A DNA stretch of 47,513 nucleotides from the NCBI GenBank assembly GCA_026990595.1, contig JALXCZ010000036.1:1-47513 (forward strand). Reading direction: 5' to 3'. This DNA comes from Sulfurovum sp. GTDB lineage: Bacteria; Campylobacterota; Campylobacteria; Campylobacterales; Sulfurovaceae. Every line of letters starts with the position of its first letter. Position 1 is the stretch's first letter. The notes under the pieces are model-generated. The model made no database searches. It was not told the origin of the DNA and was given only the letters and a program-made list of their open reading frames with translations. The position numbers and the translations under genes were made by a program. Shown in pieces: positions 22,003 through 31,620 of the stretch.

Positions 22003-22728
22003 ATGGAAGGTGTATTTACTTACCTTGGTGGTATTTTCGGAGAGCACAACCATTCAGTGGTACTTGTCGCCCATTTGCTTTTAGTGGCAGTCATTGTACT
22101 GCTTGTCGCAAAAATGGCAACGAAAAGTCTTAGAGCAGTGCCAAGCGGTACGCAAAATGTTATGGAGTCTTACCTTGGTGGTGTGATCGCTATGGGAAAA
22201 GATGTGATCGGTGAAGAACTCGCTAGAAAGTATCTTCCGCTTGTTGCCGCTGTCGGTCTATTTATCTTTGTAGCAAATGTCATCGGTATCATCCCTGGGT
22301 TTGAGTCACCGACTTCAAATATTAATGTTACACTGCCTTTGGCATTGATGGTATTTTTTTACTACAACTATGAAGGTATCAAGAAAAACGGTGTCGTACA
22401 TTATTTTGCACATTTTGCCGGTCCGGTTAAACTACTTGCTCCACTCATGTTCCCTATCGAAATCGTATCTCATATCTCAAGGATCATCTCTCTCAGCTTC
22501 CGTTTGTTTGGTAACATCAAAGGGGATGATCTTTTCTTATGGGTACTTCTTATGCTTGTACCATTTATTGCGCCGCTTCCGGCATATTTGTTGCTTACAT
22601 TCTCTGCATTATTACAAACATTCGTATTTATGATCCTTATTTATGTATACCTTGCAGGTGCAGTTGCGATTGATGAAGAGCATGAAAAAGCACCGAATCC
22701 TGTAGCCGATACAATGGGTGCCGTATAG
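22003..22728 (+). CDS. atpB: F0F1 ATP synthase subunit a
   Basis: 241 aa polytopic membrane protein forming the proton half-channels of F0. About six spans are visible. The key helix has [15 protein letters not shown], with the essential Arg in SFRLFGN, and is followed by [30 protein letters not shown]. The gene is apart from the other atp genes, as is usual in Campylobacterota. It is followed by a small membrane-protein gene and a ThiE-like gene with 7 and 0 bp gaps. Confidence 0.96.
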   Translation: MEGVFTYLGGIFGEHNHSVVLVAHLLLVAVIVLLVAKMATKSLRAVPSGTQNVMESYLGGVIAMGKDVIGEELARKYLPLVAAVGLFIFVANVIGIIPGFESPTSNINVTLPLALMVFFYYNYEGIKKNGVVHYFAHFAGPVKLLAPLMFPIEIVSHISRIISLSFRLFGNIKGDDLFLWVLLMLVPFIAPLPAYLLLTFSALLQTFVFMILIYVYLAGAVAIDEEHEKAPNPVADTMGAV

Positions 22729-22735
22729 ATAACTA

Positions 22736-23011
22736 ATGAGACTGGATGATAGATCACTCGGTTTCGTTATCAGTTTTCTTTTAGGCGTTGCATGGGCAGC
22801 TGTGCTCATCGGCGCTGTCTCTTCTTTTCTCTCTTTTTACCATATTGGTTTCTTTTTTGCACTTGTTTCTGCTTTCATCGGTATGCTGCCGGGTTTGATA
22901 GGCATAGTATTACTTGAACATATCATTACAAATAAAGAACAGCAGGAAGAACTTAAAAAACAGACTAAATTGCTTCAACAGCTGGTAACACAAAAAGAAC
23001 AAAATTCTTAA
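22736..23011 (+). CDS. Small two-span membrane protein after atpB
   Basis: 91 aa with hydrophobic spans at about 9-33 and 37-61 (LGFVISFLLGVAWAAVLIGAV and FFFALVSAFIGMLPGLIGIVLL), then a charged coiled tail (NKEQQEELKKQTKLLQQLVTQKEQ). The location directly behind atpB suggests a role in membrane energetics or assembly, by analogy with AtpI-like proteins, but there is no sequence signature for that. It ends in direct contact with the ThiE-like start (TAAATG). Function unknown. Confidence 0.75.
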   Translation: MRLDDRSLGFVISFLLGVAWAAVLIGAVSSFLSFYHIGFFFALVSAFIGMLPGLIGIVLLEHIITNKEQQEELKKQTKLLQQLVTQKEQNS

Positions 23012-23551
23012 ATGCTCTCTTATGCTATTACAGATTCTTCCACTTTAGATTTTACCTGTTTGAATACTGAGTTGGAAAAATTTTCAAAGCAAGCATCCAT
23101 GATCGTTTATCGGGATAAATCCAATTCAAACTATGCAGTGGATGCTGTTGATTTTGTAGAGGCAGCCAAGACATATCCTTTTGATAAAATAATGATTCAC
23201 GGTGATTATGAATTAGCCAAATCCATAGGATCGGATGGTGTACATCTGGCATCTACACAGTTGCATATGATCTCAGAAGCAAAAGCTAGAGGTCTTTTTG
23301 TTGTAGTAAGTACACATTCACTAAAGGAGCTTAAAGAAGCAGAAATATCAGGTGCAGATATGGCGACCTACAGCCCTGTGTTCCATACACCCAATAAAGG
23401 AAAAGCCGTTGGACTGAAGGGCTTGCACAAAGCAATTCTTCAAGTGAATATACCTGTGCTTGCATTGGGAGGTATTTTGACGAAAAAACAAATAGTATCT
23501 TGTCAAGAAGCAGGAGCAGCGGGGTTTGCTTCCATTCGTTATTTTGCCTAA
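23012..23551 (+). CDS. ThiE/TenI-like thiamine phosphate synthase family protein
   Basis: 179 aa TIM-barrel protein, shorter than typical ThiE (about 210 aa). ThiE-type segments: [12 protein letters not shown] (RxK type), [44 protein letters not shown] and VLALGGI. The ThiE DGVHLGQxD motif is altered to DGVHLASTQ, losing the Asp that helps bind Mg-diphosphate, so TenI-like or regulatory function is as likely as true thiamine phosphate synthase. Probably cotranscribed with atpB. Confidence 0.82.
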   Translation: MLSYAITDSSTLDFTCLNTELEKFSKQASMIVYRDKSNSNYAVDAVDFVEAAKTYPFDKIMIHGDYELAKSIGSDGVHLASTQLHMISEAKARGLFVVVSTHSLKELKEAEISGADMATYSPVFHTPNKGKAVGLKGLHKAILQVNIPVLALGGILTKKQIVSCQEAGAAGFASIRYFA

Positions 23552-23574
23552 ACTCCTTTATAGTACCAAAACGC

Positions 23575-23580
23575 TATAAT
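23575..23580 (+). promoter_or_regulatory. -10 box upstream of gatB
   Basis: TATAAT 30 bp before gatB ATG, just after the ThiE-like gene; no good -35 at 17 bp. Confidence 0.45.
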
Positions 23581-23610
23581 CTACTTAATTATTTTACAAG
23601 GAATACTAGC

Positions 23611-25041
23611 ATGTTTGAAACCGTTATCGGTCTTGAAGTCCACGTACAACTCAATACTAAAACCAAACTTTTCTGCGCTTGTCCTACCTCTTTTGCAGAG
23701 CACCAAAATCAAAATACCTGTCCTACCTGTTTGGCACTTCCCGGTGCTTTGCCGGTGGTGAATAAAGAAGCAGCGGTTAAAGCGATGAGACTTGGGTATG
23801 CCATTAATGCAAATGTAAATCATACTTCCAACTTCGATAGAAAGTCATATTTCTATCCGGATAGTCCCTCTGCGTATCAAATTACACAGTTTACCAAAGC
23901 GATTGTCCAAAAAGGTGAGGTAATGATAGACCTTCCGGATGGAAGCACTAAGCGTATTGGAATGACTCAAGCACATCTTGAAGCAGATGCGGGTAAAAAC
24001 ATGCATGAGGGTGACCACTCAAAAGTAGACTTGAACCGTGCAGGAACACCACTGCTCGAGATTGTATCAGAACCAGACATGAGAAGCTCAGATGAAGCTG
24101 TAGCATACCTCAAAAAACTACACTCAACCGTACGTTACCTGGACATCTCTGATGCGAACATGCAAGAGGGATCATTCAGATGTGATGTGAATGTCTCTAT
24201 TCGTCCCAAAGGGCAGGAAGCATTTGGGACAAGGGTAGAGATAAAAAACATTAACTCTTTCCGTTTTGTAGCAGCTGCTATAGCCTATGAAGTGCAACGC
24301 CAGACTGAGGCGTATGAAGATGGTGTCTATGAGCAAGAGATATGTCAAGAGACACGTCTTTGGGATGCAGAGAGTGCCGAGACACGTTCAATGAGAGGAA
24401 AAGAGGAAGCAGCGGACTACCGTTACTTCCCAGACCCGGATCTGCGTCCACTGGTAGTGACACAAGAGATGATAGATGAAGCTAAAATCATGCCGGAGCT
24501 TCCTGATGCAAAAGTAAAACGTTATACCGAAGAGCTAGGGATCAAGATGTATGATGCGCTTGTAATTACCTCTGACAAAGAGATGGCATGCTACTTTGAA
24601 GAGATGCTGGAGCAGGGTGCTGTAGCAAAGATAGCAGTGGTTTGGCTTACTTCCGAGTTGCTTGGACGTTTGAACAAAGCAGGTTTTAGTATAGAAAATT
24701 CACCTATTGATGCAAAAACATTGGGTACACTTGTTGCTAAAATTTCTGATGATACTATTTCAGGAAAAGGTGGGAAAGAGATACTTGATTACATGATGGA
24801 AAATGAGAGACGTGATATAGAAGCACTTATTGATGAACTTGGACTTGCCCAAGTTAGTGATGATGGTGCTATTTTAGCGATTATTGATGAAATACTTGCT
24901 AACAACCAAGATAAAGTAGAACAATACAAATCAGGTAAAGACAAGCTTTTTGGTTTTTTTGTAGGACAGACAATGAAAGCATCGAAAGGGTCTGCAAACC
25001 CTGGAAAAGTAAACGAGTTACTTAAACAGAGACTCTTGTAG
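23611..25041 (+). CDS. gatB: Asp-tRNA(Asn)/Glu-tRNA(Gln) amidotransferase subunit B
   Basis: 476 aa from ATG 23611, with SD CAAGGA about 8 nt upstream; protein homology starts at [22 protein letters not shown]. GatB positions mischarged tRNA for amidation by GatA. Zn-binding cysteines (FCACP...CPTC), [26 protein letters not shown] and [10 protein letters not shown] are family marks. The C-terminal YqeY-like tail ends [30 protein letters not shown]. Relevant to the tRNA-Asn here: Campylobacterota often make Asn-tRNA by this indirect route. Confidence 0.96.
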   Translation: MFETVIGLEVHVQLNTKTKLFCACPTSFAEHQNQNTCPTCLALPGALPVVNKEAAVKAMRLGYAINANVNHTSNFDRKSYFYPDSPSAYQITQFTKAIVQKGEVMIDLPDGSTKRIGMTQAHLEADAGKNMHEGDHSKVDLNRAGTPLLEIVSEPDMRSSDEAVAYLKKLHSTVRYLDISDANMQEGSFRCDVNVSIRPKGQEAFGTRVEIKNINSFRFVAAAIAYEVQRQTEAYEDGVYEQEICQETRLWDAESAETRSMRGKEEAADYRYFPDPDLRPLVVTQEMIDEAKIMPELPDAKVKRYTEELGIKMYDALVITSDKEMACYFEEMLEQGAVAKIAVVWLTSELLGRLNKAGFSIENSPIDAKTLGTLVAKISDDTISGKGGKEILDYMMENERRDIEALIDELGLAQVSDDGAILAIIDEILANNQDKVEQYKSGKDKLFGFFVGQTMKASKGSANPGKVNELLKQRLL

Positions 25042-25064
25042 CTTAAAAAAGAGAGGAAGATCAG

Positions 25065-26612
25065 ATGAAAGATAAACTGTTGTCGTTGGCACTCTTCCTT
25101 CATCATTCAAAAAAATATAAAACATACAAACAGTTTGCCAGAGATCTGCTTTTTGATGCAAATAATATTTATAAACGCTATTTTGATCTTACAATTATCT
25201 TTCTTGTTATATCTTCTGTACTGATCTTGATCTATGAGGTTAAAAATCCTGTGCCGATATGGTTGGATAATTATGATATCTATTTTGTTTCCATTATTTT
25301 TGCAATAGAGTATATATTGCGCTTGTGGGTGCATAATGATCTTTCTGAAATGATCATTAAAGAGTACAATGACTCTAAGTTCCTGTTAAAAGATTTCAAT
25401 CTTTGGAGGGTGATAAAAACAGGACTCTATGCAAAAATGAAATATATGTTAACGCCGTCAGCTATTGTTGATCTGTTGGCAATTCTTCCTGCATACCGAC
25501 CTTTAAGGGTTTTGCGTGTGTTCATTTTGTTTAGAGTCTTTAAATTGCTAAGATATACCAAAAGCATTAATCAGTTTGTTGATGTGCTTGTCAATAAAAA
25601 ATTTGAACTCCTTACACTTCTTTTTCTACTTTTGTTCATTGTATTTACATCAGGGATTGCTATCTATATTTTGGAAGCAGATAAAAATCCAAAGATCCAT
25701 ACGCTTTTTGACGGAATCTACTGGGCGATTGTAACTATATCCACAGTGGGATATGGGGATATCTCACCGGTAACGGATGTGGGTAGAGGGATATCTATTT
25801 TGATCATTGTCAGTGGTATCGCTATGATATCATTTGTAACATCAGTGATTGTTTCTGCATTTTCAGAGAGACTTAATGAACTTAAAGAATATCGTATTAT
25901 TGAGCAGATCAATAAAAACAGATCATTCCTCATTATCTGTGGATATGGACAACTAAGCAAAATGTTTTTCAGACAAAATCGAAAGCATATTGAGCATTAT
26001 GTCATCATGGATAATGACAAGGAACGTGTAGAAAAAGCAAAAAAAGATGGCTATGTTGCTATACACGAAAATGCAAGCAGTTTTGAAACACTTAGTAAAT
26101 TTGACAGCCAATATGCCGATATTACTATTCTTTGCCTTACTTCCAGTGATGTTGAAAATATCTATATTACACTTAATGCCAAGAGTATTTCCCGAAAAAT
26201 AAAAGTGATTGCAAGAGTGAATGACCCAGAGACAATAGATAAATTTAAACATGCAGGAGCAGATGAGATATTGATGCCTAATATAGTGGCAAATACGATG
26301 ATTTATACTGCGATCACTCAACCAACAATGTATAAAGCTATTCATGCTATTCTGACAGGCAAAAGTATAGCAAATATTGATGAGATCCATGTACACCATT
26401 CACATGGTATGGTAGAAAAGCAGATAAAAGAGCTTGATTTCAAGAGTAGTAAACTTCTTTTTATAGGTATACAAAGAGAGGGAGAATTTATTTTTAACCC
26501 ACCATCGGATGAACAGATACAGCCGTATGATATTTTGCTTGTGATGGGAAGGAAGATCAGTTTGGAGTACTTTAAGTCTATGCATGAAGGAGATATCAGT
26601 GTCAAAAAATAA
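25065..26612 (+). CDS. Six-span voltage-gated-type K+ channel with RCK domain
   Basis: 515 aa. Six transmembrane spans lie in residues about 40-270. The S4-like helix RPLRVLRVFILFRVFKLLRY carries regularly spaced Arg as in voltage sensors. The selectivity filter TVGYGD sits in AIVTISTVGYGDISP. From about 285 a RCK (TrkA-N) Rossmann domain begins with FLIICGYGQLSKMFFRQ (the third Gly of GxGxxG is Ser) and acidic MDND, then a TrkA-C domain to the end. The gene overlaps a second free RCK gene, suggesting a mixed gating ring. Selective K+ transport is sound; the ligand is unknown. Confidence 0.93.
   Translation: MKDKLLSLALFLHHSKKYKTYKQFARDLLFDANNIYKRYFDLTIIFLVISSVLILIYEVKNPVPIWLDNYDIYFVSIIFAIEYILRLWVHNDLSEMIIKEYNDSKFLLKDFNLWRVIKTGLYAKMKYMLTPSAIVDLLAILPAYRPLRVLRVFILFRVFKLLRYTKSINQFVDVLVNKKFELLTLLFLLLFIVFTSGIAIYILEADKNPKIHTLFDGIYWAIVTISTVGYGDISPVTDVGRGISILIIVSGIAMISFVTSVIVSAFSERLNELKEYRIIEQINKNRSFLIICGYGQLSKMFFRQNRKHIEHYVIMDNDKERVEKAKKDGYVAIHENASSFETLSKFDSQYADITILCLTSSDVENIYITLNAKSISRKIKVIARVNDPETIDKFKHAGADEILMPNIVANTMIYTAITQPTMYKAIHAILTGKSIANIDEIHVHHSHGMVEKQIKELDFKSSKLLFIGIQREGEFIFNPPSDEQIQPYDILLVMGRKISLEYFKSMHEGDISVKK
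26587..26592 (+). promoter_or_regulatory. Shine-Dalgarno site fixing the GTG start of the free RCK gene
   Basis: AAGGAG inside the end of the channel gene, 6 nt before GTG 26599. ATG 26584 overlaps this SD and has no SD of its own. Confidence 0.7.
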
Positions 26613-27306
26613 GATAGCGATCTTTGGTTATGGCAACCATGGAAAATTTATTGCGCAGGGTCTTATGACTGACGGGTTTGATATTACAATCATTGAGTCA
26701 GATAAAAATTTTTATAAGGATGCAAAAGCGGATGATTTTGAAAATGTATTTTTGATCGATGTGACAAAAGACAGTGAATTGAAAAATGTGGTTCTCCCCT
26801 CTTTTGAGCAGTTGGTCTGTGTAATGGATGATGAGCACTTGAATGTATTTTTGACACTCTCTTTGCGATCGCTTTTTAAAGACTCTTATATACTTTCTAT
26901 CTCAGATTCTCTAAACGTAACCAAAAAGCTAAAGATGGCAGGAGCCGATAAAGTCATAGATATGTATGAAGTAAGTGCCAATAAGATCTATAATATTTTA
27001 GACAGACCGGTTGCAACAAGACTCCTTGAAGGATTTGTAAGTAACCGTGACGGCATTACCTTTAAAGAAATGCTTATTCCTGAAGGCTCTTTTCTTGATG
27101 GAAAAATGGCAGATGATGTTAATTTTTCAAACTACGGTGTATTGCTTGTCGGTATGATCGATGAGGAGATGGGACATACTTTTGTGTTTGTAACCGCCGG
27201 GATAGAGCATAAACTTGACAGTGGAGATACGATTGTATGTATTGGTTCAAAAGAGAAACTCGATATGTTTTATGAAGAGATAAAAAAAAGGAAGAGCAGT
27301 CTATGA
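26599..27306 (+). CDS. Free-standing RCK/TrkA-like protein, partner of the K+ channel
   Basis: 235 aa from GTG 26599 (ATG 26584 is possible but lacks an SD). No membrane span. The N-terminal Rossmann fold has a full GxGxxG (IAIFGYGNHGKFIAQ) and acidic ESD ending strand 2, typical of NAD or nucleotide binding. A TrkA-C-like second half follows (FKEMLIPEGSFLDGKMADDV...DTIVCIGSKEKL). The 14-bp overlap with the channel gene means the two are coupled and probably assemble together. Its intact glycine motif contrasts with the altered one in the channel's own RCK. It overlaps gpsA by 4 bp (ATGA). Confidence 0.88.
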   Translation: MSKNKIAIFGYGNHGKFIAQGLMTDGFDITIIESDKNFYKDAKADDFENVFLIDVTKDSELKNVVLPSFEQLVCVMDDEHLNVFLTLSLRSLFKDSYILSISDSLNVTKKLKMAGADKVIDMYEVSANKIYNILDRPVATRLLEGFVSNRDGITFKEMLIPEGSFLDGKMADDVNFSNYGVLLVGMIDEEMGHTFVFVTAGIEHKLDSGDTIVCIGSKEKLDMFYEEIKKRKSSL

Positions 27307-28190
27307 AGTTAGCAATAATTGGAGCAGGAAAGTGGGGTAAAGCATTGTATCATGCTTATTCACAGAAGAATGAAGTGGTGATCTCTTCCCGCAGTACGAA
27401 AGATATTCCAAACTTTGTACCGATGGAAGAGGCATTACAGTATAAATATCTTATTATGGCTATTCCTGCCCAATTTGTACGTAGTTGGATGGAAGAACAT
27501 TTTGTTGACAAGGGACAGAATATTCTTGTGGCGGCTAAAGGAATCGAGACAAGTACAGGAGCATTTCTTAATGAAGTATATGGTGAGTTTGTTTCTGCTG
27601 ACAGGCTTGCTTTTATCTCAGGACCTTCCTTTGCTGCAGAGGTACAACAGTCTCTTCCTACAGCATTGATGATCAGTTCTGATAATTTGGAACTGGCACA
27701 AACGTATGCAGATGCTTTACCTGATTTTATTAAAGGGTATGTGAGTGATGATGTAGTTGGGGCTGAAGTAGCAGGTGCATACAAAAATGTCATAGCCATT
27801 GCCGGAGGTGTCTGTGATGGTCTGGGGTTGGGGAACAATGCTCGGGCAGCACTTATTTCAAGAGGTTTGGTAGAGATGACACGTTTTGGTGAAGCATTTG
27901 GTGCAAAGAATGAAACATTTCTTTCATTGGGCGGTGCCGGAGATCTTTTTCTAACGGCAAGTTCTACACTCTCAAGAAACTACAGAGTAGGTTTGGGATT
28001 GGCTAAAGGAAAGTCCATGCATACCATTCTTGAAGCATTAGGTGAAGTAGCAGAAGGTGTACCTACGGCAAAGGCATTGCATAAAATAGCACAGGATAAA
28101 GATATTTATCTACCTATTGCCCAAGAAGTCTATGCAATGATAGAAGAGGGTAAGAATCCTCTTAAAAGTGTAAGAGATCTATTGGGCTAA
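27303..28190 (+). CDS. gpsA: NAD(P)-dependent glycerol-3-phosphate dehydrogenase
   Basis: 295 aa. Reduces dihydroxyacetone phosphate to sn-glycerol-3-phosphate for phospholipids. Dinucleotide motif GAGKWGKAL at 7-15, ISGPSFAAEV, and the catalytic-Lys segment AGAYKNVIAIAGGVCDGLGLGNNARAALISRGLVEM, then GGAGDLFLTASSTLSRNYRVG. A little shorter than E. coli GpsA. Coupled to the RCK gene by an ATGA overlap; its 3' end overlaps the convergent eptA-like gene by 12 bp. Confidence 0.95.
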   Translation: MKLAIIGAGKWGKALYHAYSQKNEVVISSRSTKDIPNFVPMEEALQYKYLIMAIPAQFVRSWMEEHFVDKGQNILVAAKGIETSTGAFLNEVYGEFVSADRLAFISGPSFAAEVQQSLPTALMISSDNLELAQTYADALPDFIKGYVSDDVVGAEVAGAYKNVIAIAGGVCDGLGLGNNARAALISRGLVEMTRFGEAFGAKNETFLSLGGAGDLFLTASSTLSRNYRVGLGLAKGKSMHTILEALGEVAEGVPTAKALHKIAQDKDIYLPIAQEVYAMIEEGKNPLKSVRDLLG

Positions 28191-29753
28191 AATATCCATC
28201 TTTTTCTTATATACTTTTGTTTGTACGTTAAACACGCCAAGCAATGTTGAAAAAAGATTATCCTGACTATATTTTTGTTTAGACAACTTTTTGATTTTTT
28301 CTCTGTCTGTCGGGAAATTTTCTCCAAACCATATAATGGATCCTATATGTTTTTGAGCTTCTGGTGCTATGAAATAGGGGAGACCATGAAGATAAATACC
28401 ATTTTCTCCTAAAGATTCTCCATGGTCAGCCATATATATCATGGCAGTTTGGGCTGTTTTATCATATGTTTTAAGAAAATCAATGACATGTGCAAGGAAA
28501 TAGTCTGTGTAGAGAAGGGCATTGTCGTACGCATTGTTTATCTCTTCTTTTGTACATTCTTCAAGTTGATTGGTTTTGCATACCGGTGTGAATTTTTCAA
28601 ATCTTTTAGGGTAACGTTTAAAATACTCCGGACCATGATTTCCCATTTGATGAAGTACAATTAAAATATCTTTATTGCTTTTAGAAATGACTTTTTTTAG
28701 CCCTTTGAGCATCCCTATATCTCTGCATTCAGTATCACATACTGTATTCAATTTAGGGGATTTGTAGTTCTCGTGAGATACACGCAATGCAACACCTTTA
28801 GAGTCAGAATTGTTGTCTCTCCATAGTATTTGTATACCTGCATGGGAGAGCACATCAAGTACACTATAAGTGTGATGACCTTTGGAGGAATCATAATCCA
28901 CTCTGTTATACATGGAAAACATACAAGGTACAGAAATGGCTGTAGCAGTTCCACAGGAGTACATTTGAGGGAAATTAATAATTTGTTCTTTTTCAAGAAG
29001 AGGATTAGTCTTTTTTTTGTAGCCGTTAAGTGAAAAATGGTCACTACGGGCAGCTTCACCTACAACCATAATGACTATTTTCCTTTTATTGTCTTTTTTA
29101 ATTTCTCTGGCATCAAGACCGATCTTTTTCATTGGAATATTTTTATCTTTAAATTGACCATAGCTATAAGATACAAGGTTGTAAACCGCAGTAACAGGAT
29201 TGGTATAGAGACGTAAAATTCTATGTTCTCTAAAAAAGGAAGCATAAAATTTGGAAAAACTAAACAGTATTACAAGAATAAGCAGAAGATGTATAATGAA
29301 AAGTTTTATTCTGCTAAATAATTCTGTCTTAAATGATCTATATATCAAAGGTGTTTTATAGACAATATAAGAGGGAAGAAGACCAAGAAATACAACATAA
29401 ATTAGGAGTTTAAAACTAATGAGGTCTCCACTTTCATTAATATCAGTCTGTAAAATATTTGCTATCATTGTTTTGTCTATAACTATATTATAGCTCTGCA
29501 TAAAGTAGGCAATAAATGCAGCCAATATAAGAGAAATAATAATAATAGGTTTAAGTATATATCGTGAAGAAACAAGGGTAAGAAGAATAACAATCAAAGC
29601 ATAAAGTAATACACCTAAAGAGAGTATGAAAGCACTATTTGCCAAATTGAAAGGATAAACTTCCAGTACATGTTGAAAAAATGAAAAATTATCGAATAAA
29701 ACAATAAAAATTGATGTGAGTATAATCAATACTGTTATAGTGGCAGTTTTCAA
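28179..29753 (-). CDS. Lipid A phosphoethanolamine transferase (EptA family)
   Basis: 524 aa. Start is TTG 29753, with SD AGGGG (29760-29764, minus strand) 6 nt upstream and a membrane helix immediately after. Five N-terminal spans (about 5-170) are followed by a periplasmic sulfatase-fold domain. Metal/catalytic residues are in place: Glu in VVGEAARSDHF (E233), Thr in SCGTATAISVPCMFS (about 269-271), and Asp-His in ADHGESLGENG. Family members move phosphoethanolamine to lipid A or core, lowering negative charge and binding of cationic peptides. Convergent overlap with gpsA. The acceptor could also be another periplasmic glycan. Confidence 0.92.
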   Translation of the reverse strand: MKTATITVLIILTSIFIVLFDNFSFFQHVLEVYPFNLANSAFILSLGVLLYALIVILLTLVSSRYILKPIIIISLILAAFIAYFMQSYNIVIDKTMIANILQTDINESGDLISFKLLIYVVFLGLLPSYIVYKTPLIYRSFKTELFSRIKLFIIHLLLILVILFSFSKFYASFFREHRILRLYTNPVTAVYNLVSYSYGQFKDKNIPMKKIGLDAREIKKDNKRKIVIMVVGEAARSDHFSLNGYKKKTNPLLEKEQIINFPQMYSCGTATAISVPCMFSMYNRVDYDSSKGHHTYSVLDVLSHAGIQILWRDNNSDSKGVALRVSHENYKSPKLNTVCDTECRDIGMLKGLKKVISKSNKDILIVLHQMGNHGPEYFKRYPKRFEKFTPVCKTNQLEECTKEEINNAYDNALLYTDYFLAHVIDFLKTYDKTAQTAMIYMADHGESLGENGIYLHGLPYFIAPEAQKHIGSIIWFGENFPTDREKIKKLSKQKYSQDNLFSTLLGVFNVQTKVYKKKMDILAQ

Positions 29754-29759
29754 TATCGT

Positions 29760-29764
29760 CCCCT
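29760..29764 (-). promoter_or_regulatory. Shine-Dalgarno site for the TTG start of the eptA-like gene
   Basis: On the minus strand AGGGG lies 6 nt before TTG 29753. No in-frame ATG lies near; the encoded hydrophobic helix begins at this TTG. Confidence 0.65.
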
Positions 29765-29823
29765 GAAAAATAGATATGTTATCATATCAAAAAATTGTAA
29801 ACAGTATGATGTTATAGCATTTT

Positions 29824-29832
29824 TGATAGAAT
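29824..29832 (+). promoter_or_regulatory. Extended -10 promoter of tamA-tamB
   Basis: TGATAGAAT (TGn plus TAGAAT at 29827-29832), 16 bp before the tamA start region; no -35 at 17 bp. The short distance implies a brief leader. Confidence 0.4.
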
Positions 29833-29847
29833 AACTCTTTTAGGAGT

Positions 29848-31620
29848 ATGATGAAGATGTATTATAAAATTATTGTTTTTTTTCTACTGTTTTTTTCTGC
29901 TTCTCTTGTTAGTATGGCTGAAGAGGTTATACTTCCTACACATGAGATCCATTTTGAAGGGCAACACTATTTTGATGAGTCTGTACTGCAGGATGCTTTG
30001 GGAGTAAAAACAAAAAGCTTTTTTCAATTTTGGAAAAAAGATATGCCAAAGATCGAGGATAAACTACTTCCCACTTTAAAAATGTCTTTGGAAAATTTTT
30101 ATGATTCAGAAGGTTTTTATGATGCACATTTTGGAATCAGAGAAAGCAATACAACGGTTACAGTAAATATTAAAGAGAATAAACCGGTAAGAATATCTGA
30201 TATCAATGTGAGTAGTGATTATGATCTTGTGCCTCTGATTACGTTGAAAAAAGGTCAAATATTCAGAGCCAAAGATTTTATAAAAGTTAAAAGTAATATC
30301 ATTAATTCATTATTGCAGAAAGGATATTGCAGTTATGATCTGGATACAAAAGCCTATGTTGATCTTGAAAAACATACAGTAGCATTAAGATATTTGCTTA
30401 CCAAAGGTGATATATGTAGATTTGGAGAGACAAATATAAAAGGTCTTGAAAGTATTGAAAAGAAGATCATTATATCAAGGGTTGTAGCAAAAAAGGGTGA
30501 AAAATTTGATCCTAAAAAGATTAAAGAAAGTTATAATAAAGTCTATGGATTGGATGCATTTGACAGTGTAATGATCAGTACAGATCGTAAATTTTATAAT
30601 AATGTACCCATAGATATTACAGTCAAAGAATTAAGCAAGCCTTATCATTATGAAGTAGGTGCCGGATATGACACATTTGTAGGTGCCAGAGTACATGGTC
30701 TGATTACAAAAAGAAATTTTTTAGGTAATGCAAAAAAGATTACGCTCAAGGCTTCATGGTCACAAAAAGAGCAGTTGCTTACTTTGGATTTTTTTAAACC
30801 ATTGTTATTTACATTATTTGATTACGGTATTGATTTTGGAGCACAGATAGGGTATTCAAACCTTGAATATACAGGATTTAAAGAGAAAAAAACATTTGGA
30901 AAATTGTATCTGGAACATAATGAAGGAAGATTGAATTTAAGAGCTGGTTTGGGATTGGAAAATATCGAGATATCTCTTTTGGACAATCTGGAAAACAATC
31001 AAGTATTGAAACAGGCAGTGAAAGAGGGAACCTTTACCCTCTTTTATCCTTATATAAATGCCGTCTATGATGCAAGAGATTCAAAGTTAAATCCAAGATA
31101 CGGATATTATCTTTCAGCCTATATGGAGTATGGTATTCCCTATAATGCAAAGGCCAGTGCCTATGTTAAAACACTTTTGGAAGGCAGGCTGATACATACT
31201 TTCGGGGATTTGACACTTGCGGGTGTTGCAAAGTTCGGTGTAGTAGATCAAACCAAAAATGAAGTACCTGAATCAAAACTGCTTTTTGCCGGGGGATCCT
31301 ACTTTAACCGTGCTTATGGATATAATGAAATAGGGGTGATCCTCTCTCCTACAGCTGATAGTATACAAGGAGGATCAAGTATGTTAAATTTCTCTTTTGA
31401 AGCAGATTATCCTATTTGGGGTAACCTTTATGGTGCTATTTTTACCGACAACACCATGCTTACTGATAAAAGTTATGATTTTAGCGGAGAATACATCAAT
31501 ACAGCCGGTTTAGGAGTGAGATATATGACACCTATAGGACCATTTAAACTAGATGTAGGGTGGAATATACATGATACTTCACAGTATGGTATCTCGTTTC
31601 AAATAGGACAGTCATTTTGA
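29848..31620 (+). CDS. tamA: TamA/BamA-family outer-membrane assembly protein
   Basis: 590 aa. Signal peptide about 1-24, POTRA-type repeats (about 30-265, e.g. IHFEGQHYFDESVLQDAL, YDSEGFYDAHFGI, VRISDINVSSDYDLVPLI), then an Omp85 16-strand-type barrel with VGAGYDTFVGARVHGLITKRNFLGNAKKI, YDARDSKLNPRYGYY, FAGGSYFNRAYGY and TPIGPFKLDVGWN, ending in Phe. ATGs at 29848, 29851 and 29857 are all in frame; AGGAG (29842-29846) best suits 29851 or 29857. It overlaps tamB by 4 bp, the usual tamAB layout. Helps insert outer-membrane proteins, possibly including the large barrel-like protein at 3967. Confidence 0.93.
   Translation: MMKMYYKIIVFFLLFFSASLVSMAEEVILPTHEIHFEGQHYFDESVLQDALGVKTKSFFQFWKKDMPKIEDKLLPTLKMSLENFYDSEGFYDAHFGIRESNTTVTVNIKENKPVRISDINVSSDYDLVPLITLKKGQIFRAKDFIKVKSNIINSLLQKGYCSYDLDTKAYVDLEKHTVALRYLLTKGDICRFGETNIKGLESIEKKIIISRVVAKKGEKFDPKKIKESYNKVYGLDAFDSVMISTDRKFYNNVPIDITVKELSKPYHYEVGAGYDTFVGARVHGLITKRNFLGNAKKITLKASWSQKEQLLTLDFFKPLLFTLFDYGIDFGAQIGYSNLEYTGFKEKKTFGKLYLEHNEGRLNLRAGLGLENIEISLLDNLENNQVLKQAVKEGTFTLFYPYINAVYDARDSKLNPRYGYYLSAYMEYGIPYNAKASAYVKTLLEGRLIHTFGDLTLAGVAKFGVVDQTKNEVPESKLLFAGGSYFNRAYGYNEIGVILSPTADSIQGGSSMLNFSFEADYPIWGNLYGAIFTDNTMLTDKSYDFSGEYINTAGLGVRYMTPIGPFKLDVGWNIHDTSQYGISFQIGQSF

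Noticed and set aside
29053-29062. Loss of the catalytic Thr in the EptA-like protein (GEAARSDH instead of GETxR)
   Set aside because: From knowledge of the family, the metal-binding Glu of GE is kept and the nucleophilic Thr is in the CGTATA segment, which is intact, so the enzyme is probably active.
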